From NCBI GenBank assembly GCA_007116135.1, contig SKIZ01000123.1:1-43127 (forward strand): a stretch of 43,127 nt of DNA. Reading direction: 5' to 3'. Positions 17,820 through 27,852 of the stretch are shown here, piece by piece. The notes under the pieces were generated by a model that saw nothing but the letters and a program-made list of their open reading frames with translations, was not told where the DNA came from and ran no database searches. Within the stretch, counting starts at the first letter, position 1. Each line of letters begins with the position of its first letter. Source of the stretch: Burkholderiaceae bacterium. GTDB lineage: Bacteria > Pseudomonadota > Gammaproteobacteria > Burkholderiales > Burkholderiaceae_B. The position numbers and the translations under genes were made by a program.

Positions 17820-18595
17820 TCAGTCAACCGGCTCAGGCCCGATCAGGGTTTTACACATTGCTCTACAAGGAGCTTTTACGGTTTTGGCGGGTTGGCTTTC
17901 AGACGATTGCGGCCCCGGTCATGACGGCGCTGCTTTACCTCGTTGTGTTTGCGCAGGTGCTACAAGATCGGGTCAAGGTGTATGACAGCATCGCCTACAC
18001 GGAGTTTCTGATTCCTGGACTGATGATGATGAGTATGCTGCAAAATGCCTTTGCAAACCCCTCATCCTCATTGATTCAAAGTCGGGTCACTGGCAACCTG
18101 GTGTTCGTCTTGCTCACACCGATTTCAAACCGGGAGTTTTTTGCCGCTTATGTGGTCGCCGCGATCATGCGCGGCCTAGCCGTCGGCCTTGCGGTTTGGC
18201 TCGTGACATTGTTTTTTATTCCAGTGCCAGTGACTTCGATCATTTGGATTTTAGTATTTGGTATGCTCGGCTGTGCCAGTTTGGGTGTTTTGGGTTTGAT
18301 TGCCGGTCTTTGGTCTGAAAAGTTTGATCAAATGGCGGCATTTCAGAACTTTCTGATCATGCCACTGACTTTTTTGTCGGGCGTGTTTTACTCGATTCAC
18401 AGCTTGCCCCCTTTCTGGCAAAAGGTGTCGCACTTGAACCCCGTTTTCTATACCATCGATGGCTTTCGGTATGGGTTCTTCGGTGTTTCGGACAGCTCCC
18501 CATGGTTAAGCCTGGCGGTGGTGCTTGGCGCCTTTGTCGTGTTGACGGTGTGCGCCATTCGGCTGCTCGACAGCGGTTATAAATTAAGAACGTAA
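17816..18595 (+). CDS. ABC-2 type transporter permease (YadH-like)
   Basis: This 259-residue membrane protein overlaps the ATPase stop by four bases (ATGA). It has about six transmembrane helices and the ABC-2 motifs FLIPGLMMMSMLQNAFANPS and LTFLSGVFYSIHSLPPFWQ, with a final amphipathic stretch ending in YKLRT. It forms an exporter with the preceding ATPase. The substrate is not evident. Confidence 0.9.
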   Translation: MISQPAQARSGFYTLLYKELLRFWRVGFQTIAAPVMTALLYLVVFAQVLQDRVKVYDSIAYTEFLIPGLMMMSMLQNAFANPSSSLIQSRVTGNLVFVLLTPISNREFFAAYVVAAIMRGLAVGLAVWLVTLFFIPVPVTSIIWILVFGMLGCASLGVLGLIAGLWSEKFDQMAAFQNFLIMPLTFLSGVFYSIHSLPPFWQKVSHLNPVFYTIDGFRYGFFGVSDSSPWLSLAVVLGAFVVLTVCAIRLLDSGYKLRT

Positions 18596-18609
18596 TCAAG
18601 GTGTAATAA

Positions 18610-18852
18610 ATGCTACCGACTCCAGAAGACATCAGGAAATACATTAATAACGGTTTGGAATGCGAGCACCTTGAGGTCACTGGTGATGGCGCGCATTTCG
18701 AAGCGGTGATTGTCAGCCCAGCGTTTGAAGGCAAGCGCTTGATCGCTAGGCATCAGCTCGTTTACGCCGCGCTTGGTGACCGGATGCGTGAGGAAATCCA
18801 TGCCTTGTCGATGAAGACGCTCACCCCCGAAGAGTTCAAGGCTCGGGCCTAA
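18610..18852 (+). CDS. ibaG: BolA/IbaG family protein
   Basis: This 80-residue protein matches the IbaG (YrbA) branch of the BolA family. It has the conserved core [28 protein letters not shown], whose histidine is the likely Fe-S ligand shared with monothiol glutaredoxins, and the C-terminal [19 protein letters not shown] overlap links it to murA, the same pairing seen in E. coli. An AAGGTG ribosome-binding site precedes the ATG. Confidence 0.92.
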   Translation: MLPTPEDIRKYINNGLECEHLEVTGDGAHFEAVIVSPAFEGKRLIARHQLVYAALGDRMREEIHALSMKTLTPEEFKARA

Positions 18853-20120
18853 TGGACCGGTTGAGCATCAGCGGCGGTTACCCCTTGCATGGCGAGGTGG
18901 TTGTCTCGGGTGCAAAAAATGCCGCCTTGCCGATATTGTGTGCGTCGCTATTGACCGCTGATACATTGGTGCTTGAGCAGGTGCCCAAGCTAAAGGACGT
19001 TGACACCACCTTGAGACTACTTGCCGAGCTTGGCGTGAAAGTCACGCGTGGTGCCGGGGAGTCAGTCACGCTTTGCGCCGATCAGGTTGATCGAGTCCAA
19101 GCGCCTTACGATTTGGTCAAAACGATGCGAGCGTCGATCCTGGTGCTTGGTCCATTGCTGGCCCGATTTGGTCAAGCGCAGGTCAGCTTGCCTGGCGGCT
19201 GTGCAATTGGCCAGCGCCCGGTAGACCAGCATATCCAGGGCATGCAAGCGCTTGGTGGCGAGATTTCAATAGAGCATGGCTATGTCGTTGCCAAAGCCAA
19301 GCGCCTCAAGGGTGCTGTCATTCGCACGGATATGGTGACGGTGACTGGCACAGAAAACCTGATGATGGCCGCGGTCCTTGCCCAGGGCGTCACGGTCCTG
19401 GAGAATGCGGCGCGTGAGCCCGAAGTCGTGGATTTGGCTGAGCTCTTGATCAAGATGGGCGCCAAGATTACCGGTCATGGTACTGATCGCATTGTCATTG
19501 AGGGTGTCGAGCGTTTGCACGGCGCCGAGCATTCGGTCATGCCGGACCGAATCGAGGCGGGCAGTTTCCTGTGCGCCGTGGCGGCCACTGGCGGGCACAT
19601 CCGTTTGTGTGCTGCTGCGCCCGATACGATGGGTGCCACGCTCAGTAAGCTGGAGATGGCGGGTCTGCAAATTTCGATTGATCGGGATTCGATCGAAGCC
19701 AAAATGGATCAGCGCCCCAAGGCTGTTGACATTCGCACGCACGAGTATCCCGGTTTTGCCACTGACATGCAGGCGCAGTTTATGGCCCTCAATACAGTGG
19801 CCTCGGGTACCGCTGTGGTCATCGAGACGATCTTTGAGAACCGGTTTATGCACGTGCAGGAGTTAATCCGGCTCGGTGCTGATATTGAGGTCGATGGCCA
19901 TACAGCTATTGTCAGAGGTGTTGAGCACTTGTCCGGTGCAACCGTCATGGCAACCGACCTTCGAGCATCCGCTAGTTTGGTTATCGCGGGACTAAAGGCT
20001 CAAGGTCAGACGATCATTGAACGGATTTATCATTTGGACCGGGGATACAGCCAAATGGAAGTGAAGTTGGGGCAGCTTGGCGCGCGCATCGAGCGCCTGT
20101 CATCTCGGGATACAGCATGA
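18852..20120 (+). CDS. murA: UDP-N-acetylglucosamine 1-carboxyvinyltransferase MurA
   Basis: MurA transfers enolpyruvate from PEP to UDP-GlcNAc, the first committed step of peptidoglycan synthesis in the cytoplasm. The 422-residue product has family length, the N-terminal [16 protein letters not shown] with the catalytic Lys22, and the mobile-loop [14 protein letters not shown] with Cys117, the fosfomycin target. The C-terminal [15 protein letters not shown] and [13 protein letters not shown] are also typical. The stop overlaps the hisG start (ATGA), so murA and the his genes are coupled. Confidence 0.97.
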   Translation: MDRLSISGGYPLHGEVVVSGAKNAALPILCASLLTADTLVLEQVPKLKDVDTTLRLLAELGVKVTRGAGESVTLCADQVDRVQAPYDLVKTMRASILVLGPLLARFGQAQVSLPGGCAIGQRPVDQHIQGMQALGGEISIEHGYVVAKAKRLKGAVIRTDMVTVTGTENLMMAAVLAQGVTVLENAAREPEVVDLAELLIKMGAKITGHGTDRIVIEGVERLHGAEHSVMPDRIEAGSFLCAVAATGGHIRLCAAAPDTMGATLSKLEMAGLQISIDRDSIEAKMDQRPKAVDIRTHEYPGFATDMQAQFMALNTVASGTAVVIETIFENRFMHVQELIRLGADIEVDGHTAIVRGVEHLSGATVMATDLRASASLVIAGLKAQGQTIIERIYHLDRGYSQMEVKLGQLGARIERLSSRDTA

Positions 20121-20779
20121 GTCAAAAGGTCACCAAGCCAATCACGTTGGCCTTATCAAAAGGCCGGATTTTTGATGAAACGTTACCGTTGTTAAAAGCC
20201 GCGGGCATTGAGGTTTTGCAAGACCCCGAGAAGTCGCGCAAGCTCATTTTGCAGACCAGCAAAGCGGATGTGCGAATTATTATTGTGCGCGCCACCGATG
20301 TCCCCACGTACGTCGAGTACGGCGCAGCCGACCTAGGCATTGCAGGCAAAGATGTTTTGATTGAGCATGCCGCAACACACCCTGGCGCGCTCTACCAGCC
20401 TATTGATTTGCAGATTGCGCAATGCCGGCTCTGTGTGGCTGTGCCCAAAGGGTTCGATTACGAGGCCGCCGTTCGACAGGGTGCGCGACTGCGTGTGGCG
20501 ACCAAATACGTTTCTGCCGCGCGCGAGCACTTTGCCCGTAAAGGGGTCTACGTCGACTTAATCAAGCTGTATGGTTCCATGGAGCTTGCCCCTTTGATCG
20601 GGCTTGCTGATGCGATTGTTGATTTGGTCTCAACAGGCAACACGCTCAAGGCAAACGATCTAGTTGCAGTCGAAGACATCATGCCGATTTCTTCTAGGCT
20701 CATCGTTAACCGGGCGGCCCTTAAAACCCGGCGCGCCGAGTTGCAGCCGCTGCTTGACGTATTCGAGCAAGCCGGCTAG
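20117..20779 (+). CDS. hisG: ATP phosphoribosyltransferase, short form
   Basis: HisG joins ATP and PRPP in the first step of histidine synthesis. The 220-residue product lacks the C-terminal regulatory domain and therefore belongs to the short HisG class, which works in a hetero-octamer with the HisZ subunit; hisZ is not in the window. Family motifs include [31 protein letters not shown] and the PRPP-binding [16 protein letters not shown]. It overlaps murA by four bases and is followed by a 167-base gap before hisD that carries a hairpin and a -10-like element. Confidence 0.96.
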   Translation: MSQKVTKPITLALSKGRIFDETLPLLKAAGIEVLQDPEKSRKLILQTSKADVRIIIVRATDVPTYVEYGAADLGIAGKDVLIEHAATHPGALYQPIDLQIAQCRLCVAVPKGFDYEAAVRQGARLRVATKYVSAAREHFARKGVYVDLIKLYGSMELAPLIGLADAIVDLVSTGNTLKANDLVAVEDIMPISSRLIVNRAALKTRRAELQPLLDVFEQAG

Positions 20780-20783
20780 GTGC

Positions 20784-20805
20784 GAGGGACGTGCACTAGT
20801 CCCTC
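20784..20805. repeat. Hairpin between hisG and hisD
   Basis: GAGGGAC (20784-20790) and GTCCCTC (20799-20805) form a perfect 7-bp stem with an 8-base loop just after the hisG stop. No U-run follows directly, so it may be a weak terminator or an mRNA stabiliser. I see no leader peptide rich in histidine codons, so there is no evidence for classical his attenuation. Confidence 0.45.
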
Positions 20806-20845
20806 TTGGCCGCCCTGTTTTACGGGGGCTTGAAGGCCAAGCCGC

Positions 20846-20851
20846 TATAAT
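20846..20851 (+). promoter_or_regulatory. Candidate -10 element upstream of hisD
   Basis: A perfect TATAAT lies 95 bases before the hisD ATG. A TTGAAG at 20830-20835 is too close (10 bases) to be its -35 and no other good -35 is visible. If used, it would start a second his transcript at hisD. Confidence 0.35.
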
Positions 20852-20946
20852 TGAAAGCCCTAGAGTGCGTTGCCGTAGCGACGGCGACGGCTGATGCTGC
20901 AGGCCCCATTAGGCGTTTGGTTTAAATTCGTAACGAATAGGTCATC

Positions 20947-22245
20947 ATGGCTGATATTGCATTTTTGAGCACGAAAGATCCTGACTTTCAAAGTCGGCTT
21001 GATCGCTTGTTGCATATTGATGCCGCTGCCGATGATGCAATCGAGCATGCGAGTGCTGAGATTTTGCAGGCTGTTCGCACCGAGGGTGATAGCGCGTTGT
21101 TACGCTTGACGCAGCAGTTTGATCGGGTTGCCGCGGCCTCTGTGGCTGAGCTTGAAATCACGCCTGACCATTGGCAGACGGCGCTAGAGGGGCTGCCCGG
21201 TGAGCAACGCGAAGCCTTGCAGTTAGCTGCTGACCGGATTCGGCACTACCATGAGCGACAGCGACAAGATAGCTGGAGTTATCGTGAAGACAACGGGACG
21301 GTGCTTGGCCAAAAGATCACCCCGCTAGATCGGGTCGGACTCTACGTGCCCGGTGGTAAGGCTGCCTATCCGTCATCGGTTTTGATGAATGTGATCCCAG
21401 CCAAAGTTGCTGGTGTCAAAGAAGTGATTATGGTGACCCCCACGCCTGATGGGCAGCGCAATGCGTTAGTACTTGCTGCGGCGGCCATCGGTGGGGTGGA
21501 CCGGATTTTTGCTATCGGCGGGGCGCAAGCCGTTGGTGCCTTGGCATACGGCACCCAAACCGTGCCAGCGGTTGACAAGATTGTCGGTCCTGGCAACGCG
21601 TATGTGGCGAGCGCCAAGCGGCGGGTGTTTGGTACGGTTGGCATCGATATGATTGCGGGGCCAAGCGAAATTTTGGTGATTTGCGATGGCCAGACGCCGG
21701 CAAAGTGGATTGCCATGGATTTGTTTTCTCAAGCCGAGCACGACGAGCTTGCACAAGCTATTTTGCTCTGCCCGGACCAAAACTTTATAGAACAAGTTCG
21801 CCAGCAAATCGACGAGCTGCTGCCGCAGATGCCGCGCGCTGACATCATTGCCACCAGTCTAAAGAACCGTGGCGCGCTAATTCACGTCGAATCGCTCGAA
21901 CAGGCCTGTGAAATCAGTAACCGGATTGCGCCAGAACACTTGGAAGTGTCGGTGCAGGATCCGCAGGCACTCTTGGCGCAGTTGCGCCACGCCGGCGCTA
22001 TTTTCCTGGGACGCTATAGCTCGGAGTCGCTTGGGGACTATTGTGCCGGACCTAATCACGTCTTGCCCACCGCGGGTACGGCTCGGTTTTCATCGCCCCT
22101 TGGTGTTTATGACTTCCAAAAGCGCTCGAGCATTATTGACGTCTCAAGCCAAGGGGCATCCGAACTTGGTCGAATTGCCCAGGTTTTGGCCGATGGTGAA
22201 GGGTTACCCGCTCACGCCGCAAGCGCGCGCTACCGCATCAGTTAA
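20947..22245 (+). CDS. hisD: Histidinol dehydrogenase
   Basis: HisD oxidises L-histidinol to L-histidine in two NAD+-dependent steps at a Zn2+ site. The 432-residue product has family length and the motifs [50 protein letters not shown], the zinc-site SQAEHDE, APEHLEV and [16 protein letters not shown]. Upstream AATAGG is a weak ribosome-binding site. In many Burkholderiales hisC comes next; here hisB follows after 86 bases. Confidence 0.97.
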   Translation: MADIAFLSTKDPDFQSRLDRLLHIDAAADDAIEHASAEILQAVRTEGDSALLRLTQQFDRVAAASVAELEITPDHWQTALEGLPGEQREALQLAADRIRHYHERQRQDSWSYREDNGTVLGQKITPLDRVGLYVPGGKAAYPSSVLMNVIPAKVAGVKEVIMVTPTPDGQRNALVLAAAAIGGVDRIFAIGGAQAVGALAYGTQTVPAVDKIVGPGNAYVASAKRRVFGTVGIDMIAGPSEILVICDGQTPAKWIAMDLFSQAEHDELAQAILLCPDQNFIEQVRQQIDELLPQMPRADIIATSLKNRGALIHVESLEQACEISNRIAPEHLEVSVQDPQALLAQLRHAGAIFLGRYSSESLGDYCAGPNHVLPTAGTARFSSPLGVYDFQKRSSIIDVSSQGASELGRIAQVLADGEGLPAHAASARYRIS

Positions 22246-22246
22246 G

Positions 22247-22281
22247 GATTGTCGGCACAATCTTGCCTTGCGGCATACAAT
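22247..22281 (+). promoter_or_regulatory. Stem-loop plus -10-like element at the hisD-hisB junction
   Basis: GATTGT (22247-22252), CGGC loop and ACAATC (22257-22262) form a perfect 6-bp stem right after the hisD stop. GCC-TTGC-GGC follows at 22265-22274, and TACAAT at 22276-22281 could be a -10 for hisB (ATG 22332), though the -35 is poor. This is the place where hisC would be expected. Confidence 0.3.
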
Positions 22282-22331
22282 GCACCTAGCAAGTTACTGC
22301 ACCGCAGTTCTCCTTTTATTTTGAATAAACC

Positions 22332-22919
22332 ATGCGAACCGCTGACATAACCCGCGATACCAAAGAGACTCAAATAAGAGTGGCCCTGAACCTAGATGGT
22401 ACGGGCAAGCAATCGATCGACACGGGCGTGCCGTTTTTGGACCACATGCTTGACCAGATCGCTCGACACGGTCTGATTGACCTTGAGATCAAGGCCACTG
22501 GGGATCTGTACATTGATGACCACCACACCGTTGAGGATGTTGGTATTACGTTGGGCCAGGCGCTGGCCCAAGCGCTAGGTGACAAAGCCGGTGTGCGTCG
22601 CTACGGTCATGCCTATGTGCCGCTCGATGAGGCGCTCTCTAGGGTGGTGATTGATTTGTCTGGTCGGCCAGGCTTGATCTTTGAGGTGCCCTACACGCGT
22701 GCGCGGGTGGGAAATTTCGATGTTGATCTGTCGCGCGAGTTCTTCCAAGGGCTCGTTAACCATGCCTGGATGACGCTGCATATTGATAATCTGCGTGGCA
22801 TTAATGCACATCACCAGTGCGAGACAGTCTTTAAGGCCTTTGGCCGAGCCTTGCGAATGGCCGTTGAGCCCGACTCACGTCAGGCTGGCGCGATCCCCTC
22901 GACCAAGGGTGTTCTCTAG
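22332..22919 (+). CDS. hisB: Imidazoleglycerol-phosphate dehydratase
   Basis: HisB dehydrates imidazole glycerol phosphate to imidazole acetol phosphate. The 195-residue product is the monofunctional form without the histidinol-phosphatase domain found in enterobacterial HisB. Metal-binding motifs are intact: [46 protein letters not shown] and [17 protein letters not shown]. The histidinol-phosphatase step must be coded elsewhere. hisH begins 24 bases downstream. Confidence 0.97.
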   Translation: MRTADITRDTKETQIRVALNLDGTGKQSIDTGVPFLDHMLDQIARHGLIDLEIKATGDLYIDDHHTVEDVGITLGQALAQALGDKAGVRRYGHAYVPLDEALSRVVIDLSGRPGLIFEVPYTRARVGNFDVDLSREFFQGLVNHAWMTLHIDNLRGINAHHQCETVFKAFGRALRMAVEPDSRQAGAIPSTKGVL

Positions 22920-22943
22920 GCCAAACAGCACCTCAGCATAAAC

Positions 22944-23585
22944 ATGAAACGCATCGCGATTGTCGATTACGGCATGGGTAATTATCACTCGGTTGAGCGT
23001 GCGCTGCGCTACGCTGCGCCAGATGCAGATATTCGTCTGACAGGCCAGCCTCAGGCCATCCTGGCTGCCGACCGCGTCGTGTTGCCCGGCCAAGGTGCCA
23101 TGGGTGATTGCATGCGTACGCTGGCGCAAGCCGGCTTGCATGAGGTCGTCTTGAAGGTGGCAGCCACCAAACCGTTACTGGGCGTCTGCGTGGGCGAACA
23201 GATGCTGTTTGAACGCAGCCAGGAGGGTCCTTCTAGCTGCCTCGGTTTGCTGCCAGGCGAGGTCAGGCGTTTTAGCGGTGATTGCTTTGAGGCGAGCGCT
23301 GGCGCAAAACGCCTGAAGATTCCTCACATGGGCTGGAATGCAGTCAAGCAAACCAAAACCCATCCATTGTGGTCAGGCATTCTAGACAATGCCCCCTTTT
23401 ACTTTGTGCACAGTTATCATGTGGTAGCTGCCGATCCTGCGGTTGTCGTCGGCCAGGCGACGTACGGGGCACCGTTTGCTTGCGCTGTGGCCAAAGACAA
23501 TATCTTCGCAGTGCAATTTCACCCTGAAAAAAGTGCAAATGACGGTTTACGCTTGTACCGCAATTTTGTAGATTGGAACCCTTAA
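22944..23585 (+). CDS. hisH: Imidazole glycerol phosphate synthase, glutamine amidotransferase subunit
   Basis: HisH hydrolyses glutamine and channels ammonia to HisF. The 213-residue product is a class I glutamine amidotransferase with the nucleophile Cys82 in [10 protein letters not shown] and the His193/Glu195 pair in QFHPEKS. The N-terminal [18 protein letters not shown] and [11 protein letters not shown] are typical of HisH. Its partner hisF lies two genes downstream, with hisA between. Confidence 0.96.
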   Translation: MKRIAIVDYGMGNYHSVERALRYAAPDADIRLTGQPQAILAADRVVLPGQGAMGDCMRTLAQAGLHEVVLKVAATKPLLGVCVGEQMLFERSQEGPSSCLGLLPGEVRRFSGDCFEASAGAKRLKIPHMGWNAVKQTKTHPLWSGILDNAPFYFVHSYHVVAADPAVVVGQATYGAPFACAVAKDNIFAVQFHPEKSANDGLRLYRNFVDWNP

Positions 23586-23619
23586 GACTAACCACCCTTG
23601 TGAAGCTGCCTTTCTCGAC

Positions 23620-24360
23620 ATGTTGTTAATACCTGCAATTGACTTAAAAGACGGCCAGTGTGTGCGTTTGCGCCAAGGTGACATGGATGACGTCACTGTG
23701 TTTTCCCAAGATCCGGTCGAAGTTGCCGAGCGTTGGGCTGATCTTGGCGCGCAGCGTCTGCACCTGGTTGATTTAAACGGCGCTGTCGATGGGCGGCCCC
23801 GAAATGAGCCCGTGATTCGGGAAATTCTTGCCGCCATGGGTGATGAGGTTCCGGTGCAAATCGGTGGCGGCATCCGAGACCTCGATACGATCGAGCGCTA
23901 TCTCGATGCGGGCATCTCGTACGTGATTATTGGCACCGCGGCGGTCAAGAGTCCAGGATTTGTGCAAGACGCTTGTGGCGCCTTTCCTGGTCAAATTATT
24001 GTCGGCCTTGACGCCAAGGATGGCCGTGTGGCCACCGATGGTTGGAGCAAGCTCACCAAGCACAGCGTCAATGATTTGGCCAAGAAATTTGAGGATTACG
24101 GCTGCGAGGCGATCATCTATACCGATATTGGTCGTGACGGCATGCTCAGCGGTGTGAACATCGAGGCCACAGTCAGGTTGGCTCAACATGTCCGTATCCC
24201 CGTGATTGCCTCCGGCGGCATTACGGATATGCGTGATATTGACCAGTTGTGCGCAGTGCAGCCTGACGGTGTGGAGGGCGCAATTCTTGGACGCAGTATT
24301 TACGAAGGCACGCTTGACTTTGAGCTCGCGCTAAAGCGCGCAGCCGAGTTGTGCCCATGA
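23620..24360 (+). CDS. hisA: ProFAR isomerase
   Basis: HisA opens the ribose ring of ProFAR in an Amadori rearrangement. The 246-residue TIM barrel starts with [19 protein letters not shown], where Asp8 is the expected catalytic base, and has the second acid in VGLDAKDG and phosphate-binding loops GGGIRDL and ASGGITDM. The stop overlaps the hisF start (ATGA). Confidence 0.97.
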   Translation: MLLIPAIDLKDGQCVRLRQGDMDDVTVFSQDPVEVAERWADLGAQRLHLVDLNGAVDGRPRNEPVIREILAAMGDEVPVQIGGGIRDLDTIERYLDAGISYVIIGTAAVKSPGFVQDACGAFPGQIIVGLDAKDGRVATDGWSKLTKHSVNDLAKKFEDYGCEAIIYTDIGRDGMLSGVNIEATVRLAQHVRIPVIASGGITDMRDIDQLCAVQPDGVEGAILGRSIYEGTLDFELALKRAAELCP

Positions 24361-25160
24361 TCGCGCCGGTGGCATGCGACGGTTTGATGCGACGCATCAT
24401 TCCGTGCCTTGATGTCACAGCGGGGCGAGTGGTCAAGGGGGTTAATTTCGTTGAGCTCACGGACGCGGGTGATCCTGTGGAGATCGCCCGGCGCTATAAC
24501 GAACAGGGCGCCGATGAGCTGACCTTTCTTGACATCACGGCCACGAGCGATGATCGTGATTTGATCTTGCCAATCATAGAGGCGGTGGCTTGCGAGGTTT
24601 TTATTCCGCTGACTGTCGGTGGCGGTGTGCGTCAGGTCAGCGATGTTCAGCGCCTTTTGAGTGCTGGTGCTGACAAGGTGTCGATTAACAGCGCTGCGGT
24701 GTCTGACCCAGACCTCGTCAAGCGGGCCGCTGACTACCACGGTGCACAGTGTATTGTGATTGCAATCGATGCCCGGCGAGTGCCGGGGTCGCCTGAGCAC
24801 GACCCGCGCTGGGAGGTCTATACCCATGGCGGGCGTCGGGCCACCGGCATCGACGCCATTGCCTGGGCGCAGCAAATGGCCCAGGCCGGTGCCGGGGAGG
24901 TTTTGTTGACCAGCATGGACAGAGATGGCACGCGAGAGGGCTTTGACCTGCTATTGACGCGTGCGGTGGCCGATGCGGTTGCCATTCCTGTTATCGCCTC
25001 AGGCGGTGTGGGCGAACTGCAGCATTTGGCCGATGGTGTCACCGCCGGGGGTGCCAATGCCGTTTTGGCGGCCAGCATTTTTCACTTTGGCCAGTACACG
25101 ATCGCCCAAGCCAAGGCGCATATGGCCGCCCAGGGGATCTCGGTTCGGACAACCACATGA
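24357..25160 (+). CDS. hisF: Imidazole glycerol phosphate synthase, cyclase subunit
   Basis: HisF uses ammonia from HisH to close the imidazole ring, releasing AICAR. The TIM barrel shows [17 protein letters not shown] with the catalytic Asp, the second Asp in IAIDARRV, and phosphate-binding VGGGVRQV and ASGGVGEL. The 267-residue reading uses ATG 24357, which overlaps the hisA stop; ATG 24387 would match the usual short N-terminus of HisF and is possible. The stop overlaps hisI. Confidence 0.96.
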   Translation: MIAPVACDGLMRRIIPCLDVTAGRVVKGVNFVELTDAGDPVEIARRYNEQGADELTFLDITATSDDRDLILPIIEAVACEVFIPLTVGGGVRQVSDVQRLLSAGADKVSINSAAVSDPDLVKRAADYHGAQCIVIAIDARRVPGSPEHDPRWEVYTHGGRRATGIDAIAWAQQMAQAGAGEVLLTSMDRDGTREGFDLLLTRAVADAVAIPVIASGGVGELQHLADGVTAGGANAVLAASIFHFGQYTIAQAKAHMAAQGISVRTTT

Positions 25161-25570
25161 ACGATCAAGCACCCTACCCAGACTGGATTTCCGAGGTTCG
25201 ATTTGACGACCAAGGGCTAGTGGCGGCCATCGCGCAGGATGCCCACAGTGGCAAAATCTTGATGATGGCCTGGATGAATCGGCAAGCTTTGTTGCAGACC
25301 TGCCAATCCGGTCATGCCGTCTATTACTCCCGATCGCGCCAGAGCCTGTGGCACAAGGGGGAATCCTCGGGGCATACCCAAATCGTCGAAGAAATCTGGC
25401 TTGATTGCGATGCCGATGTGATTGTGCTTAAGGTCAAGCAATTGGGTGGGATTGCGTGTCACACTGGGCGCCAGAGTTGCTTTTTTAGGCGGCTAACCGA
25501 GTCTGATGGCAAAATGCAATGGCAGTCTATCGATCCGGTGCTAAAGGATCCTAAAGAGATCTATAAATGA
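25157..25570 (+). CDS. hisI: Phosphoribosyl-AMP cyclohydrolase
   Basis: HisI opens the adenine ring of PR-AMP, a Zn2+/Mg2+-dependent step. The 137-residue product is the separate bacterial form with [31 protein letters not shown], the Mg-binding LDCDADV and the Zn-ligand region [11 protein letters not shown]. It overlaps both hisF and hisE by four bases. Confidence 0.97.
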   Translation: MNDQAPYPDWISEVRFDDQGLVAAIAQDAHSGKILMMAWMNRQALLQTCQSGHAVYYSRSRQSLWHKGESSGHTQIVEEIWLDCDADVIVLKVKQLGGIACHTGRQSCFFRRLTESDGKMQWQSIDPVLKDPKEIYK

Positions 25571-25935
25571 ATAACTCTTCAACGAACAGCTCGCATGAGT
25601 GGATTATTAGTCGCTTGGCCGACGTACTCCAGAGCCGGCACCCGAAGCACTCGGGTGACACGGATACTTCCTATGTGGCGCGTTTGTTGACCAAAGGCCA
25701 AGACAGCATCCTGAAGAAAATCGGTGAAGAGTCAACTGAGCTTGTGATGGCCAGCAAGGACGGCCAACCAGAAGCGGTCGTTGCGGAAATGGCTGATCTT
25801 TGGTTTCATTGTTTAGTTCTGCTGACGCACCACGGCCTACGGCCTGAGGCTGTCATGGCTGAGCTAGAGCGCCGCGAGGGTGTGTCGGGCATCGCGGAGA
25901 AGGCAGCCCGCAGCCACGCAAAGGAAAAACCATGA
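25567..25935 (+). CDS. hisE: Phosphoribosyl-ATP pyrophosphatase
   Basis: HisE removes pyrophosphate from PR-ATP. The 122-residue all-helical protein has [21 protein letters not shown] and the MazG-like metal-binding EESTELVMA and [13 protein letters not shown]. It is separate from HisI, unlike the enterobacterial fusion. The last his gene in the run, it overlaps the HIT gene by four bases. Confidence 0.96.
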   Translation: MNNSSTNSSHEWIISRLADVLQSRHPKHSGDTDTSYVARLLTKGQDSILKKIGEESTELVMASKDGQPEAVVAEMADLWFHCLVLLTHHGLRPEAVMAELERREGVSGIAEKAARSHAKEKP

Positions 25936-26300
25936 GTGACACCTGTTTGTTTTGCAAAATCATTCGTGGCGAGATACCCTCGACCATGGTTTACGAAGAT
26001 GATGAGTTTGTGGCGTTCAAGGACATTGCGCCAGCTGCGCCGATCCATTTGTTACTGGTTCCGCGCCAGCATATTGTGTCGCTGCAGGATGTCGGGCCCG
26101 CGGATCGTGAATGGTTAGGTAGAATGATGGCATTGGTTCCACAGATCGCATTTGATAATGGCTGTGAGCCCGGCCCGGCTGGCGGCTTTCGCGTGGTCGC
26201 CAACTCCGGGGCACATGGTGGGCAGGAGGTCGATCACCTGCATTTACATATCATGGGCGGACCGCGACCTTGGTCAGCCCGTTCCATACCAAACGCCTGA
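25932..26300 (+). CDS. hinT: HIT-family purine nucleoside phosphoramidase (HinT-like)
   Basis: This 122-residue protein belongs to the HIT superfamily, which hydrolyses nucleoside phosphoramidates and similar nucleotides. The catalytic triad motif [10 protein letters not shown] has His102, His104 and His106, and the N-terminal [13 protein letters not shown] is typical of the HinT branch. Its overlap with hisE is a common Burkholderiales arrangement. Confidence 0.93.
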   Translation: MSDTCLFCKIIRGEIPSTMVYEDDEFVAFKDIAPAAPIHLLLVPRQHIVSLQDVGPADREWLGRMMALVPQIAFDNGCEPGPAGGFRVVANSGAHGGQEVDHLHLHIMGGPRPWSARSIPNA

Positions 26301-26313
26301 ACGGAGACTTGAA

Positions 26314-26559
26314 ATGGGTACTTTTAGCATTTGGCATTGGGTCATTGTCCTATTGGTAGTGGCCCTGATATTTGGCACTAAAAAGTTGCGTGGCATGGGT
26401 TCGGACCTCGGCAGTGCTGTCAAAGGGTTCAAGGATGGGATGCGAGAAGCGAGTGACCCATCAAAGGACGATGCGACTGCAGCGGAGTCTCAGCGTGTCG
26501 CCTCGGGTGAAACGATTGATGTGCAGGCCAAAGAAAAGTCAGGTTCGCAGTCTTCTTAA
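26314..26559 (+). CDS. tatA: Twin-arginine translocase subunit TatA
   Basis: TatA forms the protein-conducting oligomers of the Tat pathway. The 81-residue product has a short N-terminal membrane helix ([18 protein letters not shown]), the hinge-glycine/Phe-Gly region and an amphipathic helix [15 protein letters not shown] 26314 is preceded by GGAGA; upstream in-frame codons lie inside the HIT gene and are not needed. It begins the tatABC group. Confidence 0.95.
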   Translation: MGTFSIWHWVIVLLVVALIFGTKKLRGMGSDLGSAVKGFKDGMREASDPSKDDATAAESQRVASGETIDVQAKEKSGSQSS

Positions 26560-26604
26560 CATCGTCTGCGACCCTCTTGCACCTGAACCCCTGGTAGATA
26601 CGAC

Positions 26605-27015
26605 GTGTTTGATATCAGCTTTACCGAGTTGATTTTCATTGGCATGGTTGCCCTGATTGTTATCGGGCCACAGCGCTTGCCCAAGGTCGCCCGTACGGTT
26701 GGGCATATGCTTGGGCGTGCGCAACGCTATGTCAATGACGTCAAGAGCGACATCCAACGAGAGGTCGAGATTGATGAGTTGCGTAAGATGAAAGAGGAGA
26801 TGGAGTCCGCAGCGCGCTCCATACACGGGTCATTGGAAGAAACGCAGACCAGTCTCCAAGATAGTTTCTCGAACCCGCTTGAAGACATCAAGGCCGACCT
26901 TGAGTCGCTGAAAGATCAGAAAGAGGCAACGACCACTGGCCCTGCGACTGCAGCATCCGCTAGCGAGGCTGTAAAGCCTGCCGAGCTAGCCCCGCCCTCG
27001 GAGCCCAAGCCGTGA
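26605..27015 (+). CDS. tatB: Twin-arginine translocase subunit TatB
   Basis: TatB with TatC recognises twin-arginine signal peptides. The 136-residue product begins MFDISFTELIFIGMVALIVI, with GPQRLPKVARTVGHMLGR, the family hallmark with Glu8 in the membrane helix and the Gly-Pro hinge. A long charged helix and a Pro/Ala-rich tail follow. The start is GTG at 26605, and the stop overlaps tatC. Confidence 0.95.
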   Translation: MFDISFTELIFIGMVALIVIGPQRLPKVARTVGHMLGRAQRYVNDVKSDIQREVEIDELRKMKEEMESAARSIHGSLEETQTSLQDSFSNPLEDIKADLESLKDQKEATTTGPATAASASEAVKPAELAPPSEPKP

Positions 27016-27818
27016 GTCAGGCTGACGCGACCCCGCCCCAAGACACACCAGAGCAGCCCCTGGAAGGATTTATGTCCCACCTGATTGAGCTGCGTAATCG
27101 CTTGATGAAGGCGATCGTGGCTGTCTTAGGGGTGTTTGTGATCATTTTTACCTACCCCGGTGCGGCGGTGATCTATGACTTTCTGGCCCAGCCCATGCTG
27201 GCTTCGCTGCCCCACGGTACCCGGATGATCGCCACAGGTGTGATCACACCATTTATGGTGCCATTAAAGGTGACGTTGCTTGCGGCATTTCTTTTGGCAT
27301 TGCCTTACGTCCTCTATCAGGCGTGGGCGTTTGTGGCACCTGGCTTATACCGTCATGAGCAAAAGCTCGCTGTACCACTGATTGTCTCGAGCTCACTGCT
27401 GTTTTTGGCGGGCATGGCGTTTTGCTATTTCGTGGTCTTTAAGACCGTCTTTGCGTTTATTCAGTCTTTCGCGCCGCAATCGATTACGCCGGCTCCCGAC
27501 ATTGAAGCCTATCTGAACTTTGTCATGACGATGTTCATTGCATTTGGGATCACCTTTGAGGTCCCTATTGTGGTGGTGGTACTGGTTCGGATGGGGATCA
27601 TGACCGTACAAAAGCTGCGTGACATTCGCGGCTACGTCATCGTGTTAGCGTTTGTCATCGCAGCCATTGTGACGCCACCGGATGTCATCAGCCAGTTCAT
27701 GTTGGCGCTGCCGTTGTGGATTTTGTATGAGGTTGGCCTTATCTTGGCTCGATATGTTAAGCCTAGGCAAGCCGAGGATGAGTCCGAGGCCGATGACAGC
27801 ACCGACGATACTCGCTAG
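27012..27818 (+). CDS. tatC: Twin-arginine translocase subunit TatC
   Basis: TatC is the six-helix receptor for Tat signal peptides. The 268-residue product has SHLIELRNRLMKAI at the cytoplasmic N-terminus, ALPYVLYQAWAFVAPGLY, SLLFLAGMAFCYFVVF and the late TPPDVISQFMLALPLWILYE, all standard. It starts with GTG 27012, overlapping the tatB stop (GTGA). An obvious Tat client in the window is the Rieske protein at 30700. Confidence 0.96.
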   Translation: MSQADATPPQDTPEQPLEGFMSHLIELRNRLMKAIVAVLGVFVIIFTYPGAAVIYDFLAQPMLASLPHGTRMIATGVITPFMVPLKVTLLAAFLLALPYVLYQAWAFVAPGLYRHEQKLAVPLIVSSSLLFLAGMAFCYFVVFKTVFAFIQSFAPQSITPAPDIEAYLNFVMTMFIAFGITFEVPIVVVVLVRMGIMTVQKLRDIRGYVIVLAFVIAAIVTPPDVISQFMLALPLWILYEVGLILARYVKPRQAEDESEADDSTDDTR

Positions 27819-27836
27819 GCTTAGATGACTGCCTAG
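27815..27836. terminator. Weak dyad at the tatC stop codon
   Basis: CTAGGC (27815-27820) and GCCTAG (27831-27836) can pair around a 10-base loop in the gap between convergent tatC and the LysR gene. The stem overlaps the tatC stop and no long U-run follows, so termination is uncertain. Confidence 0.3.
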
Positions 27837-27852
27837 GTGGTCTTCTGGCGCA

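Noticed and set aside
19266-19853. A 195-codon minus-strand frame
   Set aside because: It lies inside murA, with composition typical of an antisense shadow.
20830-20835. TTGAAG as the -35 of the hisD promoter
   Set aside because: It is only 10 bases from the TATAAT at 20846, too short for a sigma70 promoter.
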